A stretch of 64,000 bases of DNA. Source: Leishmania donovani (taxonomy: Eukaryota; Euglenozoa; Kinetoplastea; Trypanosomatida; Trypanosomatidae). The position numbers and the translations under genes are program-made. Below are positions 47,301 to 58,236 of this stretch, piece by piece; position 1 is the first letter of the stretch, and each line of letters begins with the position of its first letter. Below the pieces are notes generated by a model. That model worked only from the letters and a program-made list of their open reading frames with translations, did not search any database and had not been told where the DNA came from. Location of the stretch: NCBI RefSeq assembly GCF_000227135.1, contig NC_018252.1, positions 92,414 to 156,413 on the forward strand, given 5' to 3'.

Positions 47301-50300
47301 CCGCGCTTGATGGAGATCAAAATGTACCCGGCGATGGCCGCCAGCAGACCCAAGTAGGCGAACAAAAACGCGAGCCGCTGTCCCAGGGACACGGTCTTCG
47401 TGTCTGTGTCATCGCTGGAGTCTGTGGTGGAGCATGAGGAAGAGTCGGCGCTGCTGCGGCTCTGAGGCTCGCCGGCGTCGCTGCTGCCGCTGTCCTCGAT
47501 CGCCGTCCCACAGGCGGAGATCACCTTTGTACGTTTGTTCCTGCAGAGACACTGGCCTTTCAAGGCGAGCCCGGAGGGGCACGCTGTGCTGGCTTCCATA
47601 GCGAGCGCCAACGGCGACAGTGCCACTGTCGATGGGGCCGCTGTCAGGTGCACGCCATCCAGCGTCACGTGAATCACGTACGGTATGTGCTGCGCACCGG
47701 CTGGCAGGCCAAGGATGGCGTCTGGCAAAGCTGCCGCGAACGCCGTCGCCGCCGAAGGCCGTGCCGTCACGCGGCGCAGTAGCTGCAGCGACGAGGACTT
47801 TTTGGCCGTGGTCGGGTTCAACGTCACGTTCTCGTACACGTCGATCACGATCATCTCCGCCGGCTGGAACTGGCCTTGGAGCAGCAGCATCACCCCCGTC
47901 AAGTCGGCAGGCACCTCGCTCGAGTTCATCTTGTAAAAGAGATACGTGATTTCGTCCCGCTGCACCGATGAATTCGCGGCAGAGACAAAGAAGATGCACG
48001 TCTGCGCAGCCCCCGTTGTGGGGCCGAGGGAAGCGTCGAGCACCTCCAGTGGTCGCGTGTAGCGGTTCAGCGGGCCGATGCTCAGCGATGCGGCACCGCC
48101 AAGTTGTGTCGCCGCATCGATCGCGAACGGCACCGACCCCCAGCCTGCGCTGTTGAACGAGTATGCTAAAGATGCGTACGCGCCAGCCGGGACGGCGGCC
48201 ATGGAGAGGGAGAAAGCCACGTCCTCCTTGTCGGGTGGAACGAGACCTCCGCACTCCTCAGCGGGCACGGCGTCCACAGTCGGCCACGGCTGTACCACCA
48301 CATCCAAGTACTGGTTAACCGCTGGTGCGGCAGCGCCGCCCGTGGAGAAGCTGAAGGGCACCTCGTAGAGGGCGTTGCTGATGTAGCTGCAGAGCTTGTA
48401 CTGCCCCGCGATGGGCACCCGAAAGGTGAGGTAGGTGGAGCCGTCGGTGCTAGGCGAGACGCGCGACGACCCGGCAGCTGTCGGATGATATGGAGGCGTC
48501 TCGAGGACGGCCTCAGGCAGCACGCCGATATCTTCGCAGCTGTAGTCGCTGCGCACCAGGTGGTACGCGCCGGCATCGGTGTGGAAGCCTGACACTTGCA
48601 CTGTGATCGGCAGGCCCGTGTACACCTGCGCCGCCATGCGTGTTGGCGTCGCCACATGCCACGACGTCGCCAGCATAATCTCACCGCTTGTCTCATTGCG
48701 CACATCCGAGAGGACGCCGCGGTGCTGCAGGCCGGTGAGACACTCACCGATGCGGGTGTACATGTCTGTCTGAATCGCCGCCGCTAAGCCCGTCATGCGC
48801 ATAGCCACGATCGGGCCGAGAGCGTCTATCGAGAGCAGCTCGGTGGAGTAGAAGTGTAGACACGAGGCGAGCTGCAGCTTGAGAGCCATGATGCACGACG
48901 GGCTCGCCAGCGCACTCGTTGTGGCGCAGTCTGGAATCGCCGAGAAGTACGGCGTGGCTGACGCCCCCAGGGGGTAGAGGGAGTACGTGCACGAGGTGCG
49001 TGGACTGTCCGCCTCTAGTGGGTTCAGCGAGCGGGCCGTCGAGTACACCTCCATCGTGGTGGGCTCCTGGATCGACTTGCTTTGGAGAACGTCGTACTCA
49101 AAGACGCCATCATCGTCGGCGCAACGGGTGATCATAGGAATGCGGGCCCCGCCGCCGGCAGAGGCAGAGATGGACCACGACGTGGCCAGGTCACCCGGCA
49201 GCAGGTTTGACACGTTCAGCTGCATCTGCAGCGAGAGCGCGATGGCCGGGAAGCTGGTGCCGCACGCGGGGGTGAAGGTCGGTGGCTGCATCGGCACAGC
49301 AACAAGCTGCAGGATCGCCATCGTCGTGTGCGTCGCGTGCAAATCGTCTGCGTAGGTGCAACTCACCGTGTAAGCGCCAGGCTCGCTCAGAACAGCGGAG
49401 AAAACGCCTTCTGCCACCGCGTCCTGCATCACGGCGTCGCGGTACACCGACAGCGCAACTGGTGTCCCGAGCGGCGCAGTGCAAGTTACGTTGGCGGGGC
49501 GGTGGTGGGCGATGGAGGCGTCGGGCAAGATGGTGGGCGGCGTCGCTGGCACCACCTCATAGACGACCTTCTCCGCCGACTCGATGCCCTCCACGTGCAA
49601 CGCGCGAATGTCGAGCTCGCTGGTGCCGATGGCGGTCCATGGGAAGAGAAGCGTGCCGAGCGACTGCCAGTCCGTAGACTGATTCACGTACATGTAGTAC
49701 GTCGCTGGTGGCTGCGGGTCGCTCACGAGCACGGTCACACCGCCGACGTAGGTGCCAGAGGGCGGGTAAACATTTAGAGGTGGTGCCGTGATGTCAAGCT
49801 TGTAGCTGGCGGACACTAAGTAGGTGCTGTTCACCACCGCCACGACGCTCGTCGACCTCTCCACGCGGAAGGCGCCGCCGGTGTAGGTGGTGGGATTCAT
49901 AAAGTCGTCGGCCCAGAAGAGGAGCACCTCACTGGCATTTGTGATGCCCTGCAGCTCTACGAAGATAGGGTGAGAGTACACAACGGCATCGCTAGGAATG
50001 AACTGTATCGAGGCGGCCGGGGTCGAGGTCGCGGCCGGCGTCACGGTGTACCGCGCCTGCGCGCGCATCGGCTCCGCCGTCTCGTACCTCACGTACGTCT
50101 TCACAGTCGTCGACTGCTCAAGCAAGAGCGGCTGTGTGTACACGGGCGACCTTGCCGATGCGATGGCCTCAGCACCGAGCACGTAGTGGATGCTGCACGG
50201 CCGGGGGTGGCAGCTGATAGCCAGGTAGCTGCTGCTGCCATCGGCCGCCCTCTTAGTCCCGCTCACCGGCCAGAACTGCACCGTCGGCGCCGCCAAAGAT

Positions 50301-50686
50301 CTCGCCGTGCAGACCGCCCTGACCGCGCATAACTGGTAGGCACCAACGGGGGTTGCGGCGAAGCAGCCGGGTCGCCCCAGTCCGCCTGCGTCGCGGCAGT
50401 AGTTGTGGTTTCCAACGCCGGTGGCAGAGTCCAGCGGGACCTCGTGGCTGTTTGGCGTCTGCGAGGACCGCAACTGGCACGGAATGCCGCCCTCGGTCAC
50501 GTGAACCGTACCGCGGAAATCCTGTCCGTCAGGGAGGTAGTACACATGCGCGAGGCTGCCGCACGCGGAGCCGGCAGCAGCGGCGCGAGCCGCGTTGGCG
50601 GGCTCCACAGCCGCGCCGCCGAGGAGCAGCAGCGCCGCCGCGGCAAGCGTAATCACCGCGCCGGCCACAGACGTAGGGGTGCACAT
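47243..50686 (-). CDS. Large type I surface protein with chitobiase-like/Fn3-like segments
   Basis: 1147 residues from the ATG at 50684-50686. Signal peptide: MCTPTSVAGAVITLAAAALL followed by LGGAAVEPANA, cleavage probably near residue 33. The ectodomain is Cys-, Ser- and Thr-rich with several N-x-S/T sites (NAS, NST, NVS, NSS, NVT). Near residue 150 is HPRPCSIHYVLGAEAI, then SPVYTQPLLLEQSTTVKTYV, which follows the SPxYT-x-P pattern of Fn3-like chitobiase C-terminal modules; similar strand pairs recur to about residue 330 (PPSGTYVGGVTVLVSD, VYEVVPATPP). A transmembrane helix follows near residue 1105 (LAFLFAYLGLLAAIAGYILI), then a short basic cytosolic tail ending GGERRRQTQCAEDVAVENS. Ligand and family are unknown. 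It may be a flagellar, lysosomal or plasma-membrane glycoprotein. A splice acceptor 32 bases upstream supports the start. Confidence 0.85.
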   Translation of the reverse strand: MCTPTSVAGAVITLAAAALLLLGGAAVEPANAARAAAAGSACGSLAHVYYLPDGQDFRGTVHVTEGGIPCQLRSSQTPNSHEVPLDSATGVGNHNYCRDAGGLGRPGCFAATPVGAYQLCAVRAVCTARSLAAPTVQFWPVSGTKRAADGSSSYLAISCHPRPCSIHYVLGAEAIASARSPVYTQPLLLEQSTTVKTYVRYETAEPMRAQARYTVTPAATSTPAASIQFIPSDAVVYSHPIFVELQGITNASEVLLFWADDFMNPTTYTGGAFRVERSTSVVAVVNSTYLVSASYKLDITAPPLNVYPPSGTYVGGVTVLVSDPQPPATYYMYVNQSTDWQSLGTLLFPWTAIGTSELDIRALHVEGIESAEKVVYEVVPATPPTILPDASIAHHRPANVTCTAPLGTPVALSVYRDAVMQDAVAEGVFSAVLSEPGAYTVSCTYADDLHATHTTMAILQLVAVPMQPPTFTPACGTSFPAIALSLQMQLNVSNLLPGDLATSWSISASAGGGARIPMITRCADDDGVFEYDVLQSKSIQEPTTMEVYSTARSLNPLEADSPRTSCTYSLYPLGASATPYFSAIPDCATTSALASPSCIMALKLQLASCLHFYSTELLSIDALGPIVAMRMTGLAAAIQTDMYTRIGECLTGLQHRGVLSDVRNETSGEIMLATSWHVATPTRMAAQVYTGLPITVQVSGFHTDAGAYHLVRSDYSCEDIGVLPEAVLETPPYHPTAAGSSRVSPSTDGSTYLTFRVPIAGQYKLCSYISNALYEVPFSFSTGGAAAPAVNQYLDVVVQPWPTVDAVPAEECGGLVPPDKEDVAFSLSMAAVPAGAYASLAYSFNSAGWGSVPFAIDAATQLGGAASLSIGPLNRYTRPLEVLDASLGPTTGAAQTCIFFVSAANSSVQRDEITYLFYKMNSSEVPADLTGVMLLLQGQFQPAEMIVIDVYENVTLNPTTAKKSSSLQLLRRVTARPSAATAFAAALPDAILGLPAGAQHIPYVIHVTLDGVHLTAAPSTVALSPLALAMEASTACPSGLALKGQCLCRNKRTKVISACGTAIEDSGSSDAGEPQSRSSADSSSCSTTDSSDDTDTKTVSLGQRLAFLFAYLGLLAAIAGYILISIKRGGERRRQTQCAEDVAVENS

Positions 50687-50717
50687 GGTTCGTGGATAAA
50701 TGCGGGGAGTCACCACG

Positions 50718-50719
50718 CT
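50718..50719 (-). promoter_or_regulatory. Candidate trans-splice acceptor for the surface protein gene
   Basis: Minus-strand ACTGTTTTCCTTTTCGGTGG then AG, 32 bases before the ATG. Confidence 0.6.
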
Positions 50720-51087
50720 CCACCGAAAAGGAAAACAGTCAAGAGAAGTAAATGGGGAGGGGAGAAGAAGGGGGAGCCGCGCAACAACGGCAAAAGACGT
50801 GTAAAACGAGACAGGCAGGGGTAGGGGGCTCCCACCGAGAACAGCAGCGCTGCAAGCGGCTGCCTCACTTGGCTTGTCAACTTCCCCCGTGAGTCGAAGA
50901 CGAGATCCAGACGAAGAACGAGCAGCGGCCTCAGAGGGACGAGGCGGGTACGCTGCAGGACGCACACGCAACAACCGGCACAGCAACGCCAGACCAAACA
51001 GGGCAGAACCGACACGAAAAGGCAACAAAGAGCGAAGGCAAGCGGAAGACAGAGGGAGAGGGAGAAAGGAAAGGAGTCGCAGACACG

Positions 51088-51122
<35 letters not shown>

Positions 51123-52921
51123 GCGGGCGCCGTTGCACGGAAGCCAGGGCAAGCAGGTGAGCGAGAGAAGAAAACGAAGCGGAAGATGTAAGAGAGAGAA
51201 GAGCGGCAATGAAAGAGGCAAGAGAGGTCAAGGCGGCCAACGCCAACGAAAACGCCGAAAGGGGAGGGGGAGGGGAACGCTGCGGGCGCTGTTCCGTTTG
51301 GACTCGACAGGAAGTAAGGCAAGCAAGGAATACGAGGGAACCAAGCGAAGGGAGACGGGTGCGATGCGCTCTGGGTTGTGGGTTTGGGGTGTGGACGGCG
51401 GCGGATGCCGGAGTCTGTCGAGAGCAGGCGCCTGCGCGTGTACCTGGATGCCTTCGAGTACAACAATCGCCGAGGTGTCTTATCCAGCACAGGGGGGGAG
51501 GGGAAGGGAAAGGAGGAAGATGGAAGAAGGAGGGCGCGTGTTTAAAGTAAAATCTCACAAAACAAAGGAAGAGCAAGTGCGACAGGAAAGCCAACAAGAA
51601 GAAAAATGCTTTATTTGCCGAAGAGAGAGAGAGAGAGACAGGAGAACGTGCGGCCACGTTCACACAACGCACACACACACACGACGCACCTTCGATTCGT
51701 GCGTAGAGACTTGTATACGCGTAGGTGCGCCTGTGCTTCGACTTTCCAACCGACGCCTTGCCCAGTACAGCCTCTCCTTCGCTCTCGCGTACTCACACAC
51801 ACGCACACACACTCAATATCTGCGTGCTATATAATATATATCGGTTGTTCCTCTTTCAGCACTGAGCTGCTCTATTCGTTTTCGTTCCGCGCTCGCTCCA
51901 GGTATGCCCCTCCTGTCTCCTCACTCTTTTATGCTGCCGCTTCCTCTTGTGTTACACCACGGCGTCGTAATGCCACTCACATGTGCGCGCACGCAGGAAA
52001 AACACACGCACCTTCTGGCACGCAGCGGCGGCACGGGGAGGGGAGAGGAGGTGTGTTTGATGGCTGTGTCTTCTCGCTACAGGGGAAGAGGGGTACGGGC
52101 AGGGAAGGGGACGTCTTCGCGACGCCCAAGCTGTCGAATGGAATGCGAAGAGAGAGAGATCGAGCAAGAGGCGAAATAAGGAGATTCGACTGCGTAGACG
52201 CGCTCGTCCGTCTCCAGGTGGTTTGGCCGCCTCCGTGATGCGGGAAGCAATCGAGAGGTCTCGATAGATTGTCGCGTGTGCAAACGGATAAAAACGACCG
52301 AGTGCGCACTTGCAGGCGTGCTGTGCGTTCGTGAGTGTGCAGATGCTAAACGGGCGAAGATGACAACAGAGAGGGAGCGAGGGATGAGATGATGGTGGAG
52401 TTCAGTAGCGTGGCCACCCCAGTGATCACCAAAGTGTGTCCAACCGTCCATCTGCGCACCGCCAAAGGCAATCACGAGAGAAGAGAGAAGATGAAGCTCC
52501 CCGTGAGCGGCAGACAATACGCTACACCGTACGCTATCAGCGTTGCGTCATGGCGTGATGGCCACCTGCTGGGGCGACAGCTGCCGGGCGGAGAGGAGGA
52601 GAAGCACATCGAAAGCCATTTCGCTGCCATCAAGCAGGCCATCCTCGACCGGTAGATGTGTTTTCTGCGGCTCACGTGTTCTTCTCGCTGTATGTCTAAA
52701 GCGCCGAGAGAGAAGAAAAACGGCGAGGAGAAAGGGGGCACGCCGTGCACCGCAGATGCTGTTGTGCTCCAAGGATGAAGAAGCTATCGAGAGCCCAGCG
52801 AGAGCGAGACAGTAACACAAGGGCAGAGAGCCATCACAGAGCGCGCACGCACACATTCGCATTGCCGTCTCGTTTTTGGAGGGCGATAAGAGAGAAGAGG
52901 GTGGAGAGAGAGGAGAGGAGC
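50720..52921. other. Intergenic spacer, about 2.2 kb
   Basis: No credible gene. Features: purine-rich plus strand from 50745 to 51070 and 51140-51290, a CA microsatellite at 51092-51120, and an AT-rich patch at 51826-51842. It holds the 3' end of the IQ-like gene transcript and the surface gene leader. Confidence 0.65.
51092..51120. repeat. CA microsatellite
   Basis: About 14 CA units, GT on the transcribed strand. Confidence 0.9.
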
Positions 52922-55900
52922 TCAAACCGACATGCGAGATGACTCCCACAGCGACATCAAGTCCCGCTGCACCGCCCACTCGGACGGATCCGCCGTTGCC
53001 GTCGTTGTGTGCTCGATCGACGCAATGGGCGTGCGCCCGGCCCCGCCACGCTCGCTGCGCGATACAGATATCGATCGAGTGCGGCCTTCACCGAGAGAGC
53101 GAGTAAGCGCAACGCCCGTGCTTCGCTTATCCGATGAGTGGCGCGGACGGGTAAGCACCAGTCCCTCAGGGTTGCTGTACTGCCGTCTCGCAAAGTCCGT
53201 TGGCGATTCCACGTGCCGTGGCAGCGTCGCAGTGATTTCACTCTCGCGCCGTCCGCCATGTCGCTGTGCCTCCTCAGACGCAACTGCGTCGTTGTTTTCG
53301 TGCTGGCGGCTGTCCGCCAGGCGCATCGCACGCGCCTCCTGCCGCCGTACGTGATCTGCAAGCGACTGCGCATCCTCGCGACGGCTCGCTCGTATCAACT
53401 GTGACAGCAACGCCGCCTCTGCTGACTGTGCTGCCTCGCGCCTCAGCTGCGACGTGTGATGGGCAGCGGCAGTTGCTCGTCGGATCCCTTCCTCGATCGC
53501 TGTCGTGCCCTGACTTGCACTCTGTGCAAGAGGAAATGGGCGACGCCGCCGCCGCTCCACCAGGGCCGCCTGACGACGCGTTCGAAGTTCCTTTGCACCC
53601 GCCCAGACTTCGTTCCACGCCTCCTCGTGGACGCGCAGCGCCAGACGCGCCTCCTGCCGCGCCGCGTCCTCGGCGGACCACCTCTGCGTCTCGTATGTGT
53701 TGATCTGCACCATGGCGCCCACCAGCTCGCCCTCCAGCAGTTCCAGTGTCTCCGTCCATCCCTGCTGCAGCCGACTAACATTGTGGCTAAGGTGCCGCGT
53801 AGAGTAAGTGAGGGCATGCGTCCGCTCGTGGGCTGCCTGCGCCAGCTGTGCGTCTCTCGCGTGCTCGAGAGCCCCGCGCTCCCGCATCTCCGCCGACGCC
53901 GGCGCCGCCGCGTTCCCGAGGCAGCTGTTGGTCAAACGCAGTGACCGGCGATGTTCCTGTTGGCGTTGCTGCCGCTGCTGCTCGTGCGCAAAGCAAAGGC
54001 GGCGGCGGGCAAGGAAGCCGCGGCCGGTCTCTTGAAGGCACCGCACGGCCGTCTCGCGCAGCTCCGCGCAGCACGACCGTATCGCCGCCACGGCGGCAGA
54101 TCTCAGGAAAACGGCACTCACCCCAAGCACCACACCGCCATCGCTGCAGCAGGGTACCTCTGTGAGCGCCAGTAAGCACAGCTCGCGGTGCCGTGCCTGA
54201 CGTTGCAGATGACGCACTCGATTCAGAAACTCGGCGGCCGCGTCGTCAGGCGCCATGGCACGCATGCGTAGCCGTGGCGTGCGTACAGGAGCGCTGGAGG
54301 CGGAGTCGGTTACCGTGCGCGCAGTGCTCTCGCTCAGAAAAGTCTCTCGGCCCTCCACGGCTGCCGAGCTAGTGGTCGCTGTATTGTGTGATGACGCTTT
54401 CATAGACGGACGCCACTGCGCGTACGACGTTAACAGCGGCACCGCACACACCTTCGCAAACACAGGCACCGGGCACACGTGGCAGTGGCAGAGGCGAGAC
54501 CAGAAGAACAAGGCGAGTACAAGCGGATCGCGCTCATGCAGATGTGTCGCCAGGGCGTCGTCGCGCGTCAGCGCCACCCTCGGCGCAGGTGTGGGGGGAA
54601 CTGGTGCTTCGTGGGGAAGCACAGGCTCGAGGAAAGGGTAGGCACCTGGTGAGCTCCGCTGGTGCTGGTCCAAGTCGCCGGCATCCGGCAAAGACCCCCA
54701 GCTCGCAGTCTCCGCTAGGACGGGAACGGCGAGGATGACATACCAGAAGTCGGACGCCAGAGAGGCGGTGTGGTCGTCACGATGACCGACATTCATCGCT
54801 ATGTTAGCAATGGAACTGCGGCTGCGGTGACGATGAGCGAGTATGGACTGCAGGGCTGCGTGGGCAGAGAACGGGGTTAGCGTAGGTGAAGCACTCATCC
54901 CCTCCTCTCCACCACGGCCGCGATCCACATGATGCAGTGGGCTCTGCACCATCCGTGCTTCGCCCCTCCCCTCACCTTCGGGTGAGATGCCGGCGGAGGT
55001 CCAAGACGCGCACCGTTTGCTCACGTCACCTATGATCTGCTGCATCGCTAGCGTGGCGCCCGTCACGCAGAGGCGTGCAGCGGTAAAGATGTCAACAGCA
55101 AGGCAGCGCACAGATAGTCTAAGAGGGGGGTGTAGACCACACGGGAAGGTGAGCAAAAGAGCACCATCACACGCACTGCTGTCGGCAGACGCCGTGCCCT
55201 CCCACGTGCACACCACCTCTGCCGCCCGCATGGCTGTGTCGACCACTTCGCTGGCTGTTGCCTGACGCGCCGATGCCGCCAGCGCCTGAAGCTGCTCCGT
55301 GAGTATGCACTGCACCGCTTCCGGTGAAGACAAAGGCGGCGCCGCGGAGACATCGACGCCGATACACCTGGACGTTACTGCCTCCAGAATGTGCGCCAGC
55401 TCCGATAGCACAGGGATATCACATGTGGTTTCAGCGAAGTCGTAAGCACCGGCAGCGGTGTGAGGGGTGACAATGGTGCCTTTCCCTCGCTGCTTCGCCG
55501 ATGGCATCATGACCCGCGTCGCAATCTCGCGCACCTCTGCGGCTACTCTGCCCAGTCGAAGTGCTGTGGTGATGGGTGCAGTCGATGCGGCGGAGAGCTC
55601 ATCAAGCCAGCTGTCCACCTCCAGCTCCACTCCTTCGTAGCACGCCTCGCGTTGCAGGGCGCCGACAAGCCGATCGCGTACAGCCATGGCGGCGTGGCAG
55701 CGTACGTACGCGGCGTACCACTTCGTAAGGCCGCATCCGCACCCTTCGTGACGCTCCCCGTGTGCGTCGGGCATGTGAGCATGTTGCTCCTGTCCCGCCG
55801 TGTCTTCGATATCGGCGGTGGCAGCAAGTGTGAGGGTGCGCGCCTCCGCAGCGACGCGGCCATCAACGTGAAGGGCTGCGTTGATGAGATACATCAGCGT

Positions 55901-57997
55901 GCGCACCACCAGTCCGCCAAGGTGCGCCACTAGAGTGCGCTGCATCTGCATCGCGCCGGCGCAGTTTAAGGCATGCCGCGTTGCCACTGAGGTGGACTGG
56001 ACACCCTCGCGTGCCGCCACTGTCGTCAACGCGGCGACAAGCTCACTCGCTGGGAGGCGCAGAAGCTGGGCGGCAGCGCTCAGCGCCGGCAGTGAGTTGG
56101 AGGAGACCGCTGCAGGGCCGCCGCTGGACCCCCTCTGTGATGTGAATGTCAGCGAGGCGAGATACAGCACACTGTAGGCGAGCTCATGCAGGCCCGTCTG
56201 CTGCTCGGCTGTGAACTGGAGGGTGTCCATACAGGCGTCAAGTTCTGCCAAAGACACGTGAGCATGCGAAGGAGTAGAGGAAGATGTTGCATGCACCTGC
56301 GCGGCAGTCAGAGTCAACGCTGCCGCGTGTGCCGCGCACCACGGCAGTTGCAAGTAGTCTGGCTCTGGTATGAAGCGAGATCCGTCGGCCAACCAACCAA
56401 GCGCCGCAGCGGGCGCAAACGCTGCCACTCGCCGCGCACGCCCCCGTAGAAAGCGATAGCGGCGCTGCAGCTCTGGTGGCTCGCAGCGCCTGCCATCCTC
56501 CTCGCACTCCTCGAGCACCACTTCCAACGCGTCAACCACAACGCTCGAGTTCGCTTCACCGCGGTCACAGATATGTCTTCCCGGCAAACTGCCAACGGGT
56601 CGCAGTGCGTCCAGAAGATAGAGCGCTGCCCTGAGTCTCCGCACATATGAGTCACTCTGAGTAGCAGAAGCGGGCGTGGTGCTACCCCGCACATCCGCGG
56701 CGTGACGGAGCACCAGTCCTCTGCGATGCCGCAGCGTCGCCTGCCGCTCCCCACAGCAAAGAACAGTCTGCGACGGTAGGCGCGCCCATCGGCGCAGGAG
56801 ATGTTGCGACACCTTCGCAGCCCATGCCTCGAAACTGTGGTCGAATGCGTTGCCTCCCTCTTCCTCAGGTGGCGCAGACGGCGATGTCACCAACTGCGTC
56901 GTCTCAGCTGGCGAGCGAGTCCCTGGGAGGCGTGTCGACGGTGGTGCTGCCGGCAACGAAGGCACCGCCGACACGTACACGTCTGCAGCCAGCGCCTCCT
57001 CGTATTGGGTAAAGTCGCTCCCCTCTGCAAAGATGCAGGCGCTGCTGTCCAGGATGGAAAGAGGCGAGGCTACGGTATCGTGCACCGTCCGCTGCCGCTG
57101 CTGCTGCAGCAGAGCGTAGACAAGCGCGCCACACGTCGGCGACTCACGAAGCAGGACCTCCAGCGCAGCTGACGCTGCAGCCATCACCTCCGCAGCATCG
57201 GCCGGCACACCCCCGCTTGCAACTCTGCGCACCAGAAGAAGATCAGCGCTTGTGTTGAGCGGCACGACAGCCGCGGCATTCACGCACACGTAGAGGGGTG
57301 TGACAAGAATGTCGTGCAGCATCCAGTCCTGCGATGCCGTCGGCCTCGAGGATGCGGTTGCGCACTGCCGCGGAGGTGTGTGATCGGCTGCCGCGGTGCC
57401 TGAGGAGACGGAGATGCAGGCCCAGAGAGCGGCGCGGCACATCGCCAGCTGCTCTGCAGGTAGCGGCTCCAGCGTGAAGCACCAGCGTACCGGAGAAAAG
57501 GGGGTAGAAGCCGCTTCCGTATCACTGCAGGCGGACACGGCCGCTCGCCAGCTGGCATCGACCTCGTACGCGATACACCAGTGCCCGCCACGCAACGCTG
57601 ATTGGTGGGCGCAAGCGTCGTCTTCCGGGTTTTCTGTCGTGCTCAAGAGATGGCCACGTGAAGCGCTGCGGTTCCGCAATAAGTATGCCTGCGCGCTCGA
57701 CACGGACACAAACTGACGTGTCGTGGACGGTGCCACGTACACGAGGAGCTGATGATGCCTGCCATCGGTGGACTGCCGTCGCCGTTTCACAGATCTGTCC
57801 GCGTACAGCCGAGGGCTGCGCGCACGGGGCGACACTCCCTCATCATCGAGAATACCACTACCGCTGCCTCTCCTGCCAGGATACTCGACGAGTTGAGATG
57901 GCGATGTTGACGAGGAAGTAGCATTGAGGGAAGAGGAGGATACCGAGATGGCGCTGTGCGGACTTGATGCGTAACGCGCTTCGCCAGTAATAGACAT
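52922..57997 (-). CDS. Large protein with IQ-like motif and C-terminal coiled coils
   Basis: 1691 residues from the ATG at 57995-57997 (MSITGEARYASSPHSAISVS). The N-terminal 100 residues are Ser-rich. The middle, to about residue 1280, is a mix of helical segments and low-complexity Ala/Ser/Thr spacers; I do not recognise a domain there. Around residue 1350 is LQETGRGFLARRR, which fits the IQ consensus (L/I-Q-x-x-x-R-G-x-x-x-R), a calmodulin-binding site. It is followed by a Gln/Arg-rich helix and about 250 residues of coiled coil (LLEGELVGAMVQINTYETQR, ARLALRVHEEAWNEVWAGA), then an Arg/Glu-rich tail. An IQ motif next to coils is common in ciliary and cytoskeletal proteins, hence a suspected flagellar or cytoskeletal role. 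A splice acceptor near 58235-58236 implies a leader of about 240 bases. Confidence 0.8.
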   Translation of the reverse strand: MSITGEARYASSPHSAISVSSSSLNATSSSTSPSQLVEYPGRRGSGSGILDDEGVSPRARSPRLYADRSVKRRRQSTDGRHHQLLVYVAPSTTRQFVSVSSAQAYLLRNRSASRGHLLSTTENPEDDACAHQSALRGGHWCIAYEVDASWRAAVSACSDTEAASTPFSPVRWCFTLEPLPAEQLAMCRAALWACISVSSGTAAADHTPPRQCATASSRPTASQDWMLHDILVTPLYVCVNAAAVVPLNTSADLLLVRRVASGGVPADAAEVMAAASAALEVLLRESPTCGALVYALLQQQRQRTVHDTVASPLSILDSSACIFAEGSDFTQYEEALAADVYVSAVPSLPAAPPSTRLPGTRSPAETTQLVTSPSAPPEEEGGNAFDHSFEAWAAKVSQHLLRRWARLPSQTVLCCGERQATLRHRRGLVLRHAADVRGSTTPASATQSDSYVRRLRAALYLLDALRPVGSLPGRHICDRGEANSSVVVDALEVVLEECEEDGRRCEPPELQRRYRFLRGRARRVAAFAPAAALGWLADGSRFIPEPDYLQLPWCAAHAAALTLTAAQVHATSSSTPSHAHVSLAELDACMDTLQFTAEQQTGLHELAYSVLYLASLTFTSQRGSSGGPAAVSSNSLPALSAAAQLLRLPASELVAALTTVAAREGVQSTSVATRHALNCAGAMQMQRTLVAHLGGLVVRTLMYLINAALHVDGRVAAEARTLTLAATADIEDTAGQEQHAHMPDAHGERHEGCGCGLTKWYAAYVRCHAAMAVRDRLVGALQREACYEGVELEVDSWLDELSAASTAPITTALRLGRVAAEVREIATRVMMPSAKQRGKGTIVTPHTAAGAYDFAETTCDIPVLSELAHILEAVTSRCIGVDVSAAPPLSSPEAVQCILTEQLQALAASARQATASEVVDTAMRAAEVVCTWEGTASADSSACDGALLLTFPCGLHPPLRLSVRCLAVDIFTAARLCVTGATLAMQQIIGDVSKRCASWTSAGISPEGEGRGEARMVQSPLHHVDRGRGGEEGMSASPTLTPFSAHAALQSILAHRHRSRSSIANIAMNVGHRDDHTASLASDFWYVILAVPVLAETASWGSLPDAGDLDQHQRSSPGAYPFLEPVLPHEAPVPPTPAPRVALTRDDALATHLHERDPLVLALFFWSRLCHCHVCPVPVFAKVCAVPLLTSYAQWRPSMKASSHNTATTSSAAVEGRETFLSESTARTVTDSASSAPVRTPRLRMRAMAPDDAAAEFLNRVRHLQRQARHRELCLLALTEVPCCSDGGVVLGVSAVFLRSAAVAAIRSCCAELRETAVRCLQETGRGFLARRRLCFAHEQQRQQRQQEHRRSLRLTNSCLGNAAAPASAEMRERGALEHARDAQLAQAAHERTHALTYSTRHLSHNVSRLQQGWTETLELLEGELVGAMVQINTYETQRWSAEDAARQEARLALRVHEEAWNEVWAGAKELRTRRQAALVERRRRRPFPLAQSASQGTTAIEEGIRRATAAAHHTSQLRREAAQSAEAALLSQLIRASRREDAQSLADHVRRQEARAMRLADSRQHENNDAVASEEAQRHGGRRESEITATLPRHVESPTDFARRQYSNPEGLVLTRPRHSSDKRSTGVALTRSLGEGRTRSISVSRSERGGAGRTPIASIEHTTTATADPSEWAVQRDLMSLWESSRMSV

Positions 57998-58234
57998 GCG
58001 ACTTATCTCCCTCCCTCTCTGGGTGTGTATCGCGGTGTCCTCTTGCTTGCGTGAGTGCTTCGTTTTGTGCCTCCTCTCTCTATGGCGAAGCTGGCGCGAT
58101 GTCAGACCTCTTTTCGAATCACATAACCGAAGATGAAGAGATGCGGCGTCCTCTGCCTTCACTTGGCCGATAAGCCCAATACGATCGCTTCAGGGCGAGT
58201 TGGTGGTTTTCGCACGCGCGCTGAAGCTGTCTCT

Positions 58235-58236
58235 CT
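58235..58236 (-). promoter_or_regulatory. Candidate trans-splice acceptor for the IQ-like gene
   Basis: Minus-strand GCTCTCTCTTTCTGTGTTCC and CCTCATCCACTAC precede this CAG, about 240 bases upstream of the ATG at 57997. Confidence 0.5.

Noticed and set aside
50710..51678. A 322-codon minus-strand open frame upstream of the surface protein
   Set aside because: Rich in Leu, Ser, Cys and Val from pyrimidine tracts and the CA microsatellite. It overlaps the mapped pyrimidine tract and leader of the surface protein gene, so it is UTR.
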